From contig NZ_SISB01000005.1 of assembly GCF_004310295.1 (NCBI RefSeq), positions 1 to 64,000 of the forward strand: DNA of 64,000 bases, read 5' to 3'. Under the pieces are notes generated by a model, which had not been told where the DNA came from, searched no databases, and saw only the letters and a list, made by a program, of their open reading frames with translations. The position numbers and the translations under genes were made by a program. Origin of the DNA: Pseudomonas sp. BGI-2 (lineage in GTDB: Bacteria; Pseudomonadota; Gammaproteobacteria; Pseudomonadales; Pseudomonadaceae). Positions 22,240 through 31,686 of this stretch are shown piece after piece. Position 1 is the stretch's first letter. Every line of letters begins with the position of its first letter.

Positions 22240-22290
22240 GATTCAGTCTCGTCTAAGTAATTCAGAAACAGTCGTGATTCAGAAACAACT

Positions 22291-22313
22291 CGGGGCTGAA
22301 TAAAACAGCCCCG
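22291..22313 (-). other. Hairpin between guaB and guaA
   Basis: Perfect 8-bp stem CGGGGCTG/CAGCCCCG with a 7-base loop in the guaB-guaA gap. No T-run follows in the transcript direction, so it is more likely an mRNA processing or stability element than a terminator. Confidence 0.5.
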
Positions 22314-22337
22314 GTTACTTAACTTTTGCTGGAAGCC

Positions 22338-23885
<1,548 letters not shown>

Positions 23886-23930
23886 CTATTAACGATGCGG
23901 GTGATCGACGGGGGTCTGGAACGCAAATCC

Positions 23931-24017
23931 TGTAGGAGCGAGGCTTGGTCTGGGCGGCATTCCGACGAAGGCGTCATCACTGACGCTAAAAGCTTCGCGG
24001 GCAAGCCTCGCTCCTAC
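23931..24017. repeat. REP pair, left copy degenerate
   Basis: TGTAGGAGCGAGGCTTGG at 23931 and the inverted copy TTCGCGGGCAAGCCTCGCTCC at 23994-24014. It abuts the GGTTTC tandem array. Confidence 0.75.
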
Positions 24018-24069
24018 GGTTTCGGTTTCGGTTTCGGTTTCGGTTTCGGTTTCGGTTTCGGTTTCGGTT
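24018..24069. repeat. GGTTTC hexanucleotide tandem array, 8 copies plus 4 bases
   Basis: Eight perfect head-to-tail GGTTTC units (24018-24065) followed by GGTT. The array touches the TAA stop codon of the minus-strand gene at 24068-24070, so in that mRNA it is a CCGAAA array immediately after the stop. It fills the space between this stop and a REP copy. Confidence 0.97.
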
Positions 24070-24616
24070 ACAACTCGACTTTCACCCAACTGACGGGGTG
24101 ATCCAGCCAATCGGCAAACTCATCGATAAAGCTCTGCTTGAACCCGGCCTCGGCCCAGTTGTTGAAGATGAACCCCAGGTTGGAAAAACCGCATTCCTGC
24201 AGGAAAAGAAACCCGTTGATGTCGTCTTCATGCCCGCATTCCGGGCAGGTGAAGTTATCGGTGCGCCCAGGCATCCAGTCTTCAAGGCTATCGAATAGCG
24301 CTTCACCGACTTCCTTGCGGCACTCGGCGCAGCCCGCCTCCTCCAGGAATCCCTTGGCCGGCGTATAGATGCAACGCTTGGTGATGATCTCCAGGCCATT
24401 GATCGGCTCACTGAACGGCAGCGCTTGCGGATGCAACACCACCGCGCGGGCACCGTCGGCGATGGCGTGGGCCATGCGGTTACCGGTACGACCACAGGTG
24501 GTCAGCTCTTCCTTGATGATGTTCTTGCGCACCAGCCAGCGCACAACCGCCCGGGCCCGGGGTTCGTGCACCGGCAGCGTGGAGATTTTCGGGACGATGA
24601 TGCTTTGCGAATTCAT
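24068..24616 (-). CDS. Uncharacterised protein with two CxxC pairs, 182 aa
   Basis: Function not recognised. A pair of Cys-x-x-Cys knuckles (CAEC at 96-99 and CPECGHED at 124-127) suggests a zinc ribbon; extra cysteines lie at 41 and 82. There is no signal peptide or membrane helix. The N-terminal third (IVPKISTLPVH, then TCGRTGNRMAHAI) looks globular, and the C-terminus is Trp- and Phe-rich. The family appears conserved in Pseudomonas from memory, but I know of no function. The stop codon abuts the GGTTTC array. Confidence 0.75.
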   Translation of the reverse strand: MNSQSIIVPKISTLPVHEPRARAVVRWLVRKNIIKEELTTCGRTGNRMAHAIADGARAVVLHPQALPFSEPINGLEIITKRCIYTPAKGFLEEAGCAECRKEVGEALFDSLEDWMPGRTDNFTCPECGHEDDINGFLFLQECGFSNLGFIFNNWAEAGFKQSFIDEFADWLDHPVSWVKVEL

Positions 24617-24670
24617 GGTGCAAGCCTACTGCGTCAAATGGATGTTTCTTGCGGCGTACCGGCTGACGCT

Positions 24671-24769
24671 TTCGCGGGCAAGTCGGATCGCCGCACCGCT
24701 CGCTCCTACAGGACTGGTGGCGTTCGAAAAATTTGTGTCAGTCCTGTAGGAGCGAGGCTTGCCCGCGAA
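24671..24769. repeat. REP pair between the zinc-ribbon-like gene and the TSUP gene
   Basis: Left copy TTCGCGGGCAAGTCGGATCG (24671 onward) and right copy TGTAGGAGCGAGGCTTGCCC (24745 onward). The left copy carries the variant GTCGGATCGCCGC insert also seen at 26637 and 48896. Confidence 0.8.
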
Positions 24770-24811
24770 GGCGTCGGAACGGCCGGCAGCTTAATCCCTG
24801 ACGAAATCCGG

Positions 24812-25579
24812 TCAAGTACTCAAATAACGCCCGATCAAGGCAATCCCGCTCGCCAACACCAACCAGGTCACCAGCCGCACGAACGCCTCGCGGGACAATC
24901 TCATGGTCAACCACCGGCCGATCCACAACCCCAATGCCATGGCCGGCAATAAACACAACGCCAATACCAACAAGGGTAGCTCGGCATAGACACCTGCGAC
25001 GGCAAACAGACTCAGGCGCACCACGGTGCTGCAACTGATCAGTGCACTCTGGGTTGCCCGTGCCGCTTCTTTCGGTAACCGACTGTTCAAATAGATCGCA
25101 TATAAAAAGCCGCCACTGCCAAACAACGCCCCGAACATTCCGCCCACCGTCCCCATCGGCACGGCCCAACCGGCGGACAATTGCGTCGGCCGGGTTTTGA
25201 CCCACAAGCTGTAAATCGCATAGGCGCTGATAAACAGCCCCATCAACAGCAACAACACATCGGATTTGAGATTCAGCAGAAAGATCACCCCCAGCGTGCA
25301 GCCCACCGCCATGCAGGGCAGCAGCCGCAGTAACTCGGGTTTCGCCACATCCCGCCGCGAAGGCAGCAGATTGCCGAAGGCTGCGACGAAATCCAGCAAC
25401 ACCAGCAACGGCACAATCTTCGACAGCGGCATGAACAGAATCAGAATCGGCCCCGCCACCAACGCGGTACCAAACCCGGCGATGCCAAACACGATGTAGG
25501 CCAGGGCGATGCCTAATCCGATCACCAGCCAATCCGTGGCGCCGAATGGCCATTGGCTCAACAACTCAAGCACATTCAT
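24812..25579 (-). CDS. TSUP-family (TauE/SafE) sulfite/sulfonate exporter-like permease, 255 aa
   Basis: Inner-membrane protein with about eight helices in two similar halves, as in the TauE/SafE family, whose members export sulfite, sulfoacetate or related anions. Signature-like segments: GFGTALVAGPILILFMPLSKIVPLLVLLD and GTVGGMFGALFGSGG. ATG 25579 (NVLELLSQWPFG) is used. A LysR regulator is divergent 100 bp away and is its likely controller. The substrate cannot be told from sequence. Confidence 0.85.
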   Translation of the reverse strand: MNVLELLSQWPFGATDWLVIGLGIALAYIVFGIAGFGTALVAGPILILFMPLSKIVPLLVLLDFVAAFGNLLPSRRDVAKPELLRLLPCMAVGCTLGVIFLLNLKSDVLLLLMGLFISAYAIYSLWVKTRPTQLSAGWAVPMGTVGGMFGALFGSGGFLYAIYLNSRLPKEAARATQSALISCSTVVRLSLFAVAGVYAELPLLVLALCLLPAMALGLWIGRWLTMRLSREAFVRLVTWLVLASGIALIGRYLST

Positions 25580-25679
25580 CTGTACAGCTTCCTTGAATAC
25601 CTGAGATGACTTTAGCCAGCGTCGAGTCTTGCGACTAATATCTTCAAAGCCACCCACCCCTCTCAAAAAGGCATGCCTG

Positions 25680-26630
25680 GTGCTTTCAACCCGCCAATTG
25701 CGTTACTTCGTGGAAATCGCCGACTGCGGGAGTTTCAGCGCCGCCGCCGAACGACTGTTCATCGCTCAGTCAGCCCTGAGCCGGCAAATAAAGGCCATGG
25801 AAAGCCGGCTGCAAACGCCGTTGTTCGAGCGCACCGCACGCCTGCCCCGACTGACAGCGGCCGGTGAAGCCTTCCTGCCCCGGGCCCGAAACCTGCTGAA
25901 CGAACTGACCAAAGCCAGTGAGATGGCCACCCAGGTCGGTAATGGAGAACTCGGCACCTTGCGCCTCAGCCATTCCAGCACCGTGCCCATGAGTGGCCGC
26001 CTGCTGCGAGGCATCAGCGACTATCTGGATCAGCATGTCGGTGTGTCCATGGACATCGTCAAACTGTCTTCCGAAGCGCAACTTGAGGCGTTGGCCGACA
26101 ATCGACTGGATGTCGGACTGCTGCGCCTGCCGGTGTTGCGCCAGCGTGAAGGCGTGCAGATTGTTCCTTTGTATAGCGAACGATTGCTGCTGGCCGTTCC
26201 CCCCAATCATCGGCTGGCTGTGGATAAGTCCACTCAGGGCATCGATCTGGCGCAGTTGAAGGATGAGGCGTTTATCTCCATTCCTCATCCTCAGCGCGGC
26301 GGGTTGAGTTATCTGTCTGCCGAGTTGTGCATGCGTCAGGGATTCTTCCCGAAAGCAGCGCGGGTTGTGTCGCGCAAAACCACGCAACTGCAACTGATTC
26401 AGGCCGGGTTCGGCATTGCGCTGCTGCCGGAATCGATGCGGGACATTGCGCCGCCCGACATCCACTTCCTGCCCTTGGCCGATCCGGATTGTCACAGCAC
26501 CGTTGCCCTTGCTTGCCGGCAGAATCCCACGACGCTGGTTCAACACTTCATCAAAAGCTGCGCGGATCATTGTGGGAGCGGGCTTGCTCGCGAATGCGGC
26601 GTGTCAGTCGACATTGATGATGAAGGTTAA
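25680..26630 (+). CDS. LysR-family transcriptional regulator with REP-encoded C-terminus, 316 aa
   Basis: N-terminal winged helix (STRQLRYFVEIADCGSFSAAAERLFIAQSALSRQI) and a periplasmic-binding-like effector domain (about 90-295). The start is GTG 25680 with AAAAAGG upstream, since no in-frame ATG gives a normal N-terminus. The last 19 residues (from Cys298: GSGLARECGVSVDID) are translated from a REP element that begins at 26571, so the original stop appears to have been lost or displaced. Divergent from the TSUP exporter gene, which it probably regulates. Confidence 0.88.
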   Translation: MLSTRQLRYFVEIADCGSFSAAAERLFIAQSALSRQIKAMESRLQTPLFERTARLPRLTAAGEAFLPRARNLLNELTKASEMATQVGNGELGTLRLSHSSTVPMSGRLLRGISDYLDQHVGVSMDIVKLSSEAQLEALADNRLDVGLLRLPVLRQREGVQIVPLYSERLLLAVPPNHRLAVDKSTQGIDLAQLKDEAFISIPHPQRGGLSYLSAELCMRQGFFPKAARVVSRKTTQLQLIQAGFGIALLPESMRDIAPPDIHFLPLADPDCHSTVALACRQNPTTLVQHFIKSCADHCGSGLARECGVSVDIDDEG

Positions 26631-26675
26631 ACCGCTTTCGCGAGCAAGTCGGATCGCCGCACCGCCGTTCCCACA
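26571..26675. repeat. REP pair overlapping the LysR gene 3' end
   Basis: Left copy TGTGGGAGCGGGCTTGCTCG (26571 on) lies inside the LysR coding sequence; right copy TTCGCGAGCAAGTCGGATCG to TTCCCACA ends at 26675. Confidence 0.85.
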
Positions 26676-26732
26676 AGGGGATTTGCGTTGGCTCATGGAG
26701 ATTCGCATGCGAATGCCTTTAAACTGCGCCCC

Positions 26733-28112
26733 ATGATTAAAGATCCCTTTGCAAGACTCGGCCTGGACCGTGAAGTCCTGACTGTCAGCCAGCTCAACGG
26801 CCGCGCGCGGGTGTTGCTCGAAGACGTGTTCAGCAACATCTGGGTCGAAGGCGAAATCTCCAACCTCGCCCGTCCGGCGTCCGGCCATGTGTATTTCACC
26901 CTCAAGGACAGCGGTGCCCAGGTGCGTTGCGCACTGTTCCGGCAGAACGCGGCACGGGTTCGTCAGGCGTTGAAAGACGGTCTGGCGGTCAAGGTGCGCG
27001 GCAAGGTTTCGCTGTTCGAGGGGCGTGGCGACTATCAGTTGATCCTCGATACCGTGGAGCCGGCCGGTGACGGTGCGCTGCGTCTGGCGTTCGATGCGTT
27101 GAAGGAAAAACTCAGCGCCGAAGGTCTGTTCAGTGCCGAACGCAAAGTTCCGCTGCCGGCGCATCCGCAACGCATCGGTATTATCAGTTCGCCGACTGGC
27201 GCGGTGATTCGCGACATCATCAGTGTATTTCGCCGCCGCGCGCCGCAGATCCAGCTGACGCTGATCCCGACCGCTGTGCAGGGCCGCGAAGCCACTGCGC
27301 AGATCGTCCGCGCGCTGAAACTGGCGGACGCCCGTGGTTTTGATGCGCTGATCCTAGCCCGTGGCGGCGGTTCGCTGGAAGACCTCTGGTGTTTCAACGA
27401 AGAAGCCGTGGCCCGTGCCGTGGATGCCTGCGTGACACCGATTGTCAGCGCCGTCGGCCATGAAACCGACGTCTCGATCAGTGACTTCGTCGCCGACGTT
27501 CGCGCCCCTACACCGTCCGCAGCCGCCGAATTGCTCGCACCCGATTCCAGCGACCTGGTGCGCCGGGTCGAGAGCCTGCATCGTCGCCTGGTGATGCGCA
27601 TCCGTGACCGTTTGATGCGCGACCGCTTGCGCCTGGAAGGCATGTCCCGCCGCCTGCGTCATCCTGGCGAACGCCTGCGCCAACAAGCGCAACGCCTGGA
27701 TGACCTGGACATGCGCATGCGCCGCGCTTTCGAACGCCACCTCAACACCCGCCGCGAACGGCTGATCCGCCTGGAAACCCGCCTCGCCGGGCAACACCCG
27801 GGACGGCAACTGGCGATGCTTCGTCAGCGCCTCGACAGCTTCGCCGAGCGCCTGCCGCGTGCCATGCGCGATGGCCTCAAGTCCCGTCGTCTGCAGCTGC
27901 AAAGTCAGGTGCAGACGCTGCAGGTGGTCAGCCCACTCGCGACGCTGGCCCGTGGCTACAGCATTTTGCTGGATGAACGCGGCAACGCGATTCGCAGCGC
28001 CGAGCAAACCCACACCGGTCAGCGGCTGAAAGCCAAACTGGGCGACGGCGAACTGCAAGTCCGGGTCGAAGACAATCACCTGACGCCTGTCACCCTTTCT
28101 TTACTGGATTGA
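26733..28112 (+). CDS. xseA: Exodeoxyribonuclease VII large subunit, 459 aa
   Basis: Catalytic subunit of the single-strand exonuclease VII. N-terminal OB-fold (VLLEDVFSNIWVEGEISNLARPASGHVYFTLKD), a nuclease core with GIISSPTGAVIRDI and LILARGGGSLEDLWCFNEE, and an Arg-rich coiled-coil region (about 285-400). C-terminal SPLATLARGYSIL is the usual family end. I start at ATG 26733 (IKDPFARLGLD). The next gene begins 3 bp after the stop. The small subunit xseB is not in the window. Confidence 0.95.
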   Translation: MIKDPFARLGLDREVLTVSQLNGRARVLLEDVFSNIWVEGEISNLARPASGHVYFTLKDSGAQVRCALFRQNAARVRQALKDGLAVKVRGKVSLFEGRGDYQLILDTVEPAGDGALRLAFDALKEKLSAEGLFSAERKVPLPAHPQRIGIISSPTGAVIRDIISVFRRRAPQIQLTLIPTAVQGREATAQIVRALKLADARGFDALILARGGGSLEDLWCFNEEAVARAVDACVTPIVSAVGHETDVSISDFVADVRAPTPSAAAELLAPDSSDLVRRVESLHRRLVMRIRDRLMRDRLRLEGMSRRLRHPGERLRQQAQRLDDLDMRMRRAFERHLNTRRERLIRLETRLAGQHPGRQLAMLRQRLDSFAERLPRAMRDGLKSRRLQLQSQVQTLQVVSPLATLARGYSILLDERGNAIRSAEQTHTGQRLKAKLGDGELQVRVEDNHLTPVTLSLLD

Positions 28113-28115
28113 TCC

Positions 28116-28937
28116 ATGCCGCGTTTTTTAGCTCCGCTGCTGTTGTTGTGCCTGACCTTCAATGCCCACGCCGACAGTTACATCACACGCCTGCTGAACA
28201 AACCGGTGCCGGGCGGCGTGGCCGTGGTGGATCTGGGCACTGCTGCCCAGGCGCCAAAAGCCAGTTATCAAGGCAAACCGGTGCTGGTGGTCAAGGAACA
28301 AAGCAATTGGCTGGCGATTGTCGGCGTGCCGTTGACGGTTAAACCGGGCACGCAACAGGTCAGCAGCGGTGGTCGTAATCTGAGTTTCACGGTCGGCAAC
28401 AAGAAGTACCCGGAACAGCACATCACCCTGAAGAACACGCAGCAGGTCAATCCGAACCCGGAGAATCTGAAGCGTATCGAAGGCGAACTGGCCGAGCAGA
28501 TCGCTGCCTACCGCACTTTCACCCCGAACACCCCGAGCAACCTGCTGCTGGACAAACCGGTCAACGGGCCGCTGTCGAGCAAGTTCGGCGTGCGCTGCTT
28601 CTTTAATGGTGAGGAGCGCAATCCCCACTCAGGCCTGGATTTCGCCGTGGGTGCCGGCACACCGATCAAGACACCGGCCGCGGGCAAGGTGATTTTGATC
28701 GGCAACTACTTTTTCAACGGCAATACGGTGTTTGTCGACCATGGGCAGGGCTTTATCAGCATGTTCTGCCATATGTCGAAGATTGATGTGAAGGTGGGGC
28801 AACAATTGGCTCGCGGCGGTGTGGTCGGGAAGGTTGGCGCCACCGGGCGTGCGACCGGGCCGCATATGCACTGGAATGTCAGTTTGAATGATGCGCGGGT
28901 TGATCCAGCCATCTTTATAGGTGCATTTCAGCCTTAG
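28116..28937 (+). CDS. M23-family metallopeptidase, exported, 273 aa
   Basis: Predicted periplasmic murein endopeptidase of the LytM/M23 type. Signal peptide RFLAPLLLLCLTFNAHA, an N-terminal M23-associated domain (about 25-135), then the lysostaphin-like domain. Zinc ligands are visible: the His and Asp of NPHSGLDFAV and the HMHWN motif near residue 253; an additional His lies in FISMFCHMSK. All are present, so the enzyme is probably active. Three bases after xseA, hence likely co-transcribed. Confidence 0.9.
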   Translation: MPRFLAPLLLLCLTFNAHADSYITRLLNKPVPGGVAVVDLGTAAQAPKASYQGKPVLVVKEQSNWLAIVGVPLTVKPGTQQVSSGGRNLSFTVGNKKYPEQHITLKNTQQVNPNPENLKRIEGELAEQIAAYRTFTPNTPSNLLLDKPVNGPLSSKFGVRCFFNGEERNPHSGLDFAVGAGTPIKTPAAGKVILIGNYFFNGNTVFVDHGQGFISMFCHMSKIDVKVGQQLARGGVVGKVGATGRATGPHMHWNVSLNDARVDPAIFIGAFQP

Positions 28938-28971
28938 TTGTTGCGTATGGCTACTGGCCTCTTCGCGGGCA

Positions 28972-29050
28972 AGCCTCGCTCCTACGGATATGGGTCGTGC
29001 CCAAATCGTGTGATCACCCAATATCTGTAGGAGCGAGGCTTGCCCGCGAA
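28972..29050. repeat. REP pair after the M23 gene
   Basis: Head-to-head copies TTCGCGGGCAAGCCTCGCTC (28972 on) and TGTAGGAGCGAGGCTTGCCC (29026 on) between convergent genes. Confidence 0.85.
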
Positions 29051-29070
29051 GGCGATCTCAAGGACGCGGC

Positions 29071-29427
29071 TCATTCAGCCTCCAGGTCCTCAATCCCATG
29101 AACCTCCCGGTCCGCCAGACAATGGTTGACCCAGGTTTGAGTGTCTTCCGAGAAACCAGCCAACTCTTCAGCCGTAATCAACTCGCGGGCACACAACCCC
29201 AGCAAGTGAGAGCGGGCCTCATGGCGTGAGAACCTGAAAACGCCAAACGCCCAATACAGCTCCTTTTGGCCGGCCTTCAGCAGTTCTTCGCTGGCTTCTA
29301 TCCGGTCATAAGGCGCCAGGCTTGTGTCCAGAACCGTACGCTCGACCTCCTCCATGATCCGAATGCACATCCGTTCATGCGCCTTCGGGCGCAGCGCACT
29401 GTAAAGCTTCCAATCCGACTCGTTCAT
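29071..29427 (-). CDS. Hypothetical protein, 118 aa
   Basis: Not recognised. Mostly alpha-helical and soluble, with charged helices (RMCIRIMEEVERTVLD, RIEASEELLKAGQKELYW). The start ATG 29427 (NESDWKLYS) has GGGAG five bases upstream; another ATG at 29442 is possible. No partner gene is obvious: it stands between a REP pair and the leuA leader. The 228 bp upstream to 29655 hold no gene I can support, only AT-rich sequence likely to contain promoters. Confidence 0.6.
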   Translation of the reverse strand: MNESDWKLYSALRPKAHERMCIRIMEEVERTVLDTSLAPYDRIEASEELLKAGQKELYWAFGVFRFSRHEARSHLLGLCARELITAEELAGFSEDTQTWVNHCLADREVHGIEDLEAE

Positions 29428-29655
29428 TGCCGACTCCCGCATTCCAGTCGCCTGGTTGAGGCTTTAAGAATAGCTGCGCCCACCGAGACAAGACCGCCAA
29501 CTTTCAATTGCGCAACGCTCAAACCTCGCGCAAACATCAAAACAATCACGGCCACTCGAAGCAATAAAATCGCGGTACAAGCGCTTTTTCGAGTATTCCT
29601 CTCAATTTTTTTCGACTGCTTGCCATCCTCAACCACGGCGGTTAGGGTTGAAGGC

Positions 29656-29733
29656 ATGAAAACCTCGCACACCCTCATTCAGCTTCGCCAGCACCGTAGC
29701 CTGTGCCTCGTCAGCGCACGACTGCCAGGCTGA
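29656..29733 (+). CDS. Putative leucine leader peptide for leuA, 25 aa
   Basis: Short ORF encoding MKTSHTLIQLRQHRSLCLVS plus five residues, with five Leu codons in 25. It is preceded by AGGG and GAAGG. Five bases after its stop begins an attenuator-like stem ending in six T, right before leuA. This fits leucine-codon attenuation, although the Leu codons are scattered rather than tandem. Confidence 0.5.
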   Translation: MKTSHTLIQLRQHRSLCLVSARLPG

Positions 29734-29738
29734 ATCGC

Positions 29739-29797
29739 GGTGCCTTGCCCCAAGCCTTTCCCAAGAACAGTTGATCCACCGGCAGGCCGCCTTTTTT
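29739..29797 (+). terminator. Attenuator-like terminator in the leuA leader
   Basis: GGTGCCTTGCC (29739-29749) can pair with GGCAGGCCGCC (29781-29791) at 10 of 11 positions counting G-U, and TTTTTT follows at 29792-29797. It lies 26 bp before the leuA start, in the position of an attenuator. Confidence 0.5.
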
Positions 29798-29822
29798 CGG
29801 CCCACACAATAAGGATTTCCCG

Positions 29823-31502
29823 ATGAGCATGCTCAAAGACCCGTCTTCGAAATACCGCGCGTTCCCGACCATCGATATCCCGGACCGCACCTGGCCATCG
29901 AAGACCATCACCGCAGCGCCGATCTGGTGCAGCTCCGACCTTCGTGACGGCAACCAGTCGCTGATCGAGCCAATGGACGCGGTCAAGAAGTTGCGCTTCT
30001 GGAAAACCCTGGTGCAGGTCGGTGTGAAAGAGATTGAAGCTTCGTTCCCGGCCGCTTCGCAAACCGACTTCGACTTCGTGCGTACCTTGATCGAAGGCAA
30101 CCACATCCCGGACGACACCACCATTCAGGTGCTGACCCAAGGCCGTGAAGACCTCATCGAGCGTACCTTCGAATCCCTGCGTGGGGCGAAGAAAGCCATC
30201 GTTCACCTGTACAACGCGACCTCCCCGTCCTTCCGCCGCATTGTCTTCAACCAGGACAAGGACGGCGTCAAGGCCATCGCGGTGAACGCGGCCAAGTTGT
30301 TCGTCAAATACGCGGCCCAGCAGCCGAACACCGAGTGGACCTTCGAATACTCGCCGGAAACCTTCAGCGCGACCGAACTCGAATTCGCCAAGGAAGTCTG
30401 CGACGCGGTCATCGAAGTCTGGAACCCGACACCTGAGCACAAGGTGATCCTCAACCTGCCAGCCACCGTCGAATGCGCGACCCCGAACATCTATGCCGAC
30501 CAGATCGAGTGGTTCGGCCGTCACATCAACCGTCGTGACAGCGTGATCATCAGCCTGCACACCCACAACGACCGTGGCACGGGCGTTGCCGCTACCGAAC
30601 TGGGCCTGATGGCCGGCGCCGACCGTGTCGAAGGCTGCCTGTTCGGCAACGGCGAGCGTACCGGTAACGTCGATCTCGTGACTGTGGCGCTGAACCTCTA
30701 CACCCAGGGCATTCACCCTGAGCTGGACTTCTCCGACATCGACGGCGTGCGCAAAGTCGTCGAAGAGTGCAACCAGATCCAGGTGCACCCTCGTCACCCG
30801 TACGTCGGCGACCTGGTTCACACCGCGTTCTCCGGCTCGCACCAGGATGCGATCCGCAAGGGCTTCGCCCAGCAGAAACCGGACGAATTGTGGGAAGTGC
30901 CGTACTTGCCGATCGACCCGGCCGACATCGGCCGCAGCTACGAGGCGGTGATCCGCGTCAACAGCCAGTCGGGCAAGGGCGGGATCGCCTACCTGCTGGA
31001 ACAGGAATACGGCATCAGCTTGCCGCGTCGCATGCAGATCGAGTTCAGCCAGGTCGTTCAACGTGAAACCGATCGCCTGGGCCTTGAGATGACCGCCCAG
31101 CAGATCCACGCCTTGCTGCACAGCGAGTATCTGCAGGCCAACACCCCGTATGCGCTGGTCAGCCATCGCCTGCAGGAAGAGAACGGTCACAGCGCCGTGG
31201 AAGTGGAAGTCTCGGGCAAAGGTCAGGGCGAAACCAACCTGCACTGGCGCGGCAAGGGCAACGGCGCGCTGGAAGCCCTGGTCGCCGGTCTGCCGATTCC
31301 CGTGGAAATCATGGACTACAACGAACACGCGATCGGCGCGGGCACCAACGCCAAGGCGGCGGCCTACATTGAACTGCGCGTGAACGGAGAACGTGCGGTG
31401 CACGGCGTGGGTATCGATGAAAACATCACCACCGCGAGCTTCAAGGCCCTGTTCAGCGCGTTGAACCGATCCCTGAGCCAGCCGGAAGCAAAAGCGGCGT
31501 AA
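29823..31502 (+). CDS. leuA: 2-isopropylmalate synthase, 559 aa
   Basis: First committed enzyme of leucine synthesis: acetyl-CoA plus 2-oxoisovalerate to 2-isopropylmalate. TIM-barrel catalytic domain with the metal-site motif [13 protein letters not shown] and the HTHNDRGTG motif (His ligands), followed by the leucine-sensing LeuA dimer domain (about 430-555). This is the longer actinobacterial/Pseudomonas-type enzyme. ATG 29823 has AAGGA ten bases upstream. Monocistronic, closed by a strong terminator. Confidence 0.95.
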   Translation: MSMLKDPSSKYRAFPTIDIPDRTWPSKTITAAPIWCSSDLRDGNQSLIEPMDAVKKLRFWKTLVQVGVKEIEASFPAASQTDFDFVRTLIEGNHIPDDTTIQVLTQGREDLIERTFESLRGAKKAIVHLYNATSPSFRRIVFNQDKDGVKAIAVNAAKLFVKYAAQQPNTEWTFEYSPETFSATELEFAKEVCDAVIEVWNPTPEHKVILNLPATVECATPNIYADQIEWFGRHINRRDSVIISLHTHNDRGTGVAATELGLMAGADRVEGCLFGNGERTGNVDLVTVALNLYTQGIHPELDFSDIDGVRKVVEECNQIQVHPRHPYVGDLVHTAFSGSHQDAIRKGFAQQKPDELWEVPYLPIDPADIGRSYEAVIRVNSQSGKGGIAYLLEQEYGISLPRRMQIEFSQVVQRETDRLGLEMTAQQIHALLHSEYLQANTPYALVSHRLQEENGHSAVEVEVSGKGQGETNLHWRGKGNGALEALVAGLPIPVEIMDYNEHAIGAGTNAKAAAYIELRVNGERAVHGVGIDENITTASFKALFSALNRSLSQPEAKAA

Positions 31503-31519
31503 GCGTTCGCTGTAATGCA

Positions 31520-31555
31520 AAAGGCCCCGGGGTGAGAACCTCGGGGCCTTTTTGT
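31520..31555 (+). terminator. leuA terminator
   Basis: AAAAGGCCCCG, loop, CGGGGCCTTTTTG, 17 bp after the leuA stop. Confidence 0.85.
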
Positions 31556-31582
31556 TTGCCTGCAGATTATGCAGTGGCTGTT

Positions 31583-31684
31583 GATCGTTCCCACGCTCCG
31601 CGTGGGAATGCCTCAAGGGACGCTCCGCGTCCAGTGACGCGGAGCGTCACGGGCTGCATTCCCACGCGGAGCGTGGGAACGATC
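31583..31684. repeat. CGTTCCCACGC-type inverted repeat element, about 102 bp
   Basis: 29-bp perfect outer arms (31583-31611 and 31656-31684) starting GATCGTTCCCACGCTCCGCG. The interior contains a second palindromic pair GACGCTCCGCGTC/GACGCGGAGCGTC. A short relative lies at 33725-33755. Confidence 0.85.
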
Positions 31685-31686
31685 AG

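Noticed and set aside
20605..22260. 551-aa plus-strand ORF antisense to guaA
   Set aside because: Exact shadow of guaA; high-GC third-position bias opens such frames, and the product has no domain-like pattern. The same applies to long antisense frames over hscA, leuA and der.
29424..29678. 84-aa minus-strand ORF with a hydrophobic segment upstream of leuA
   Set aside because: No ribosome site or homologous look; it overlaps the hypothetical gene start and the leuA leader antisense, so it is more likely a chance frame.
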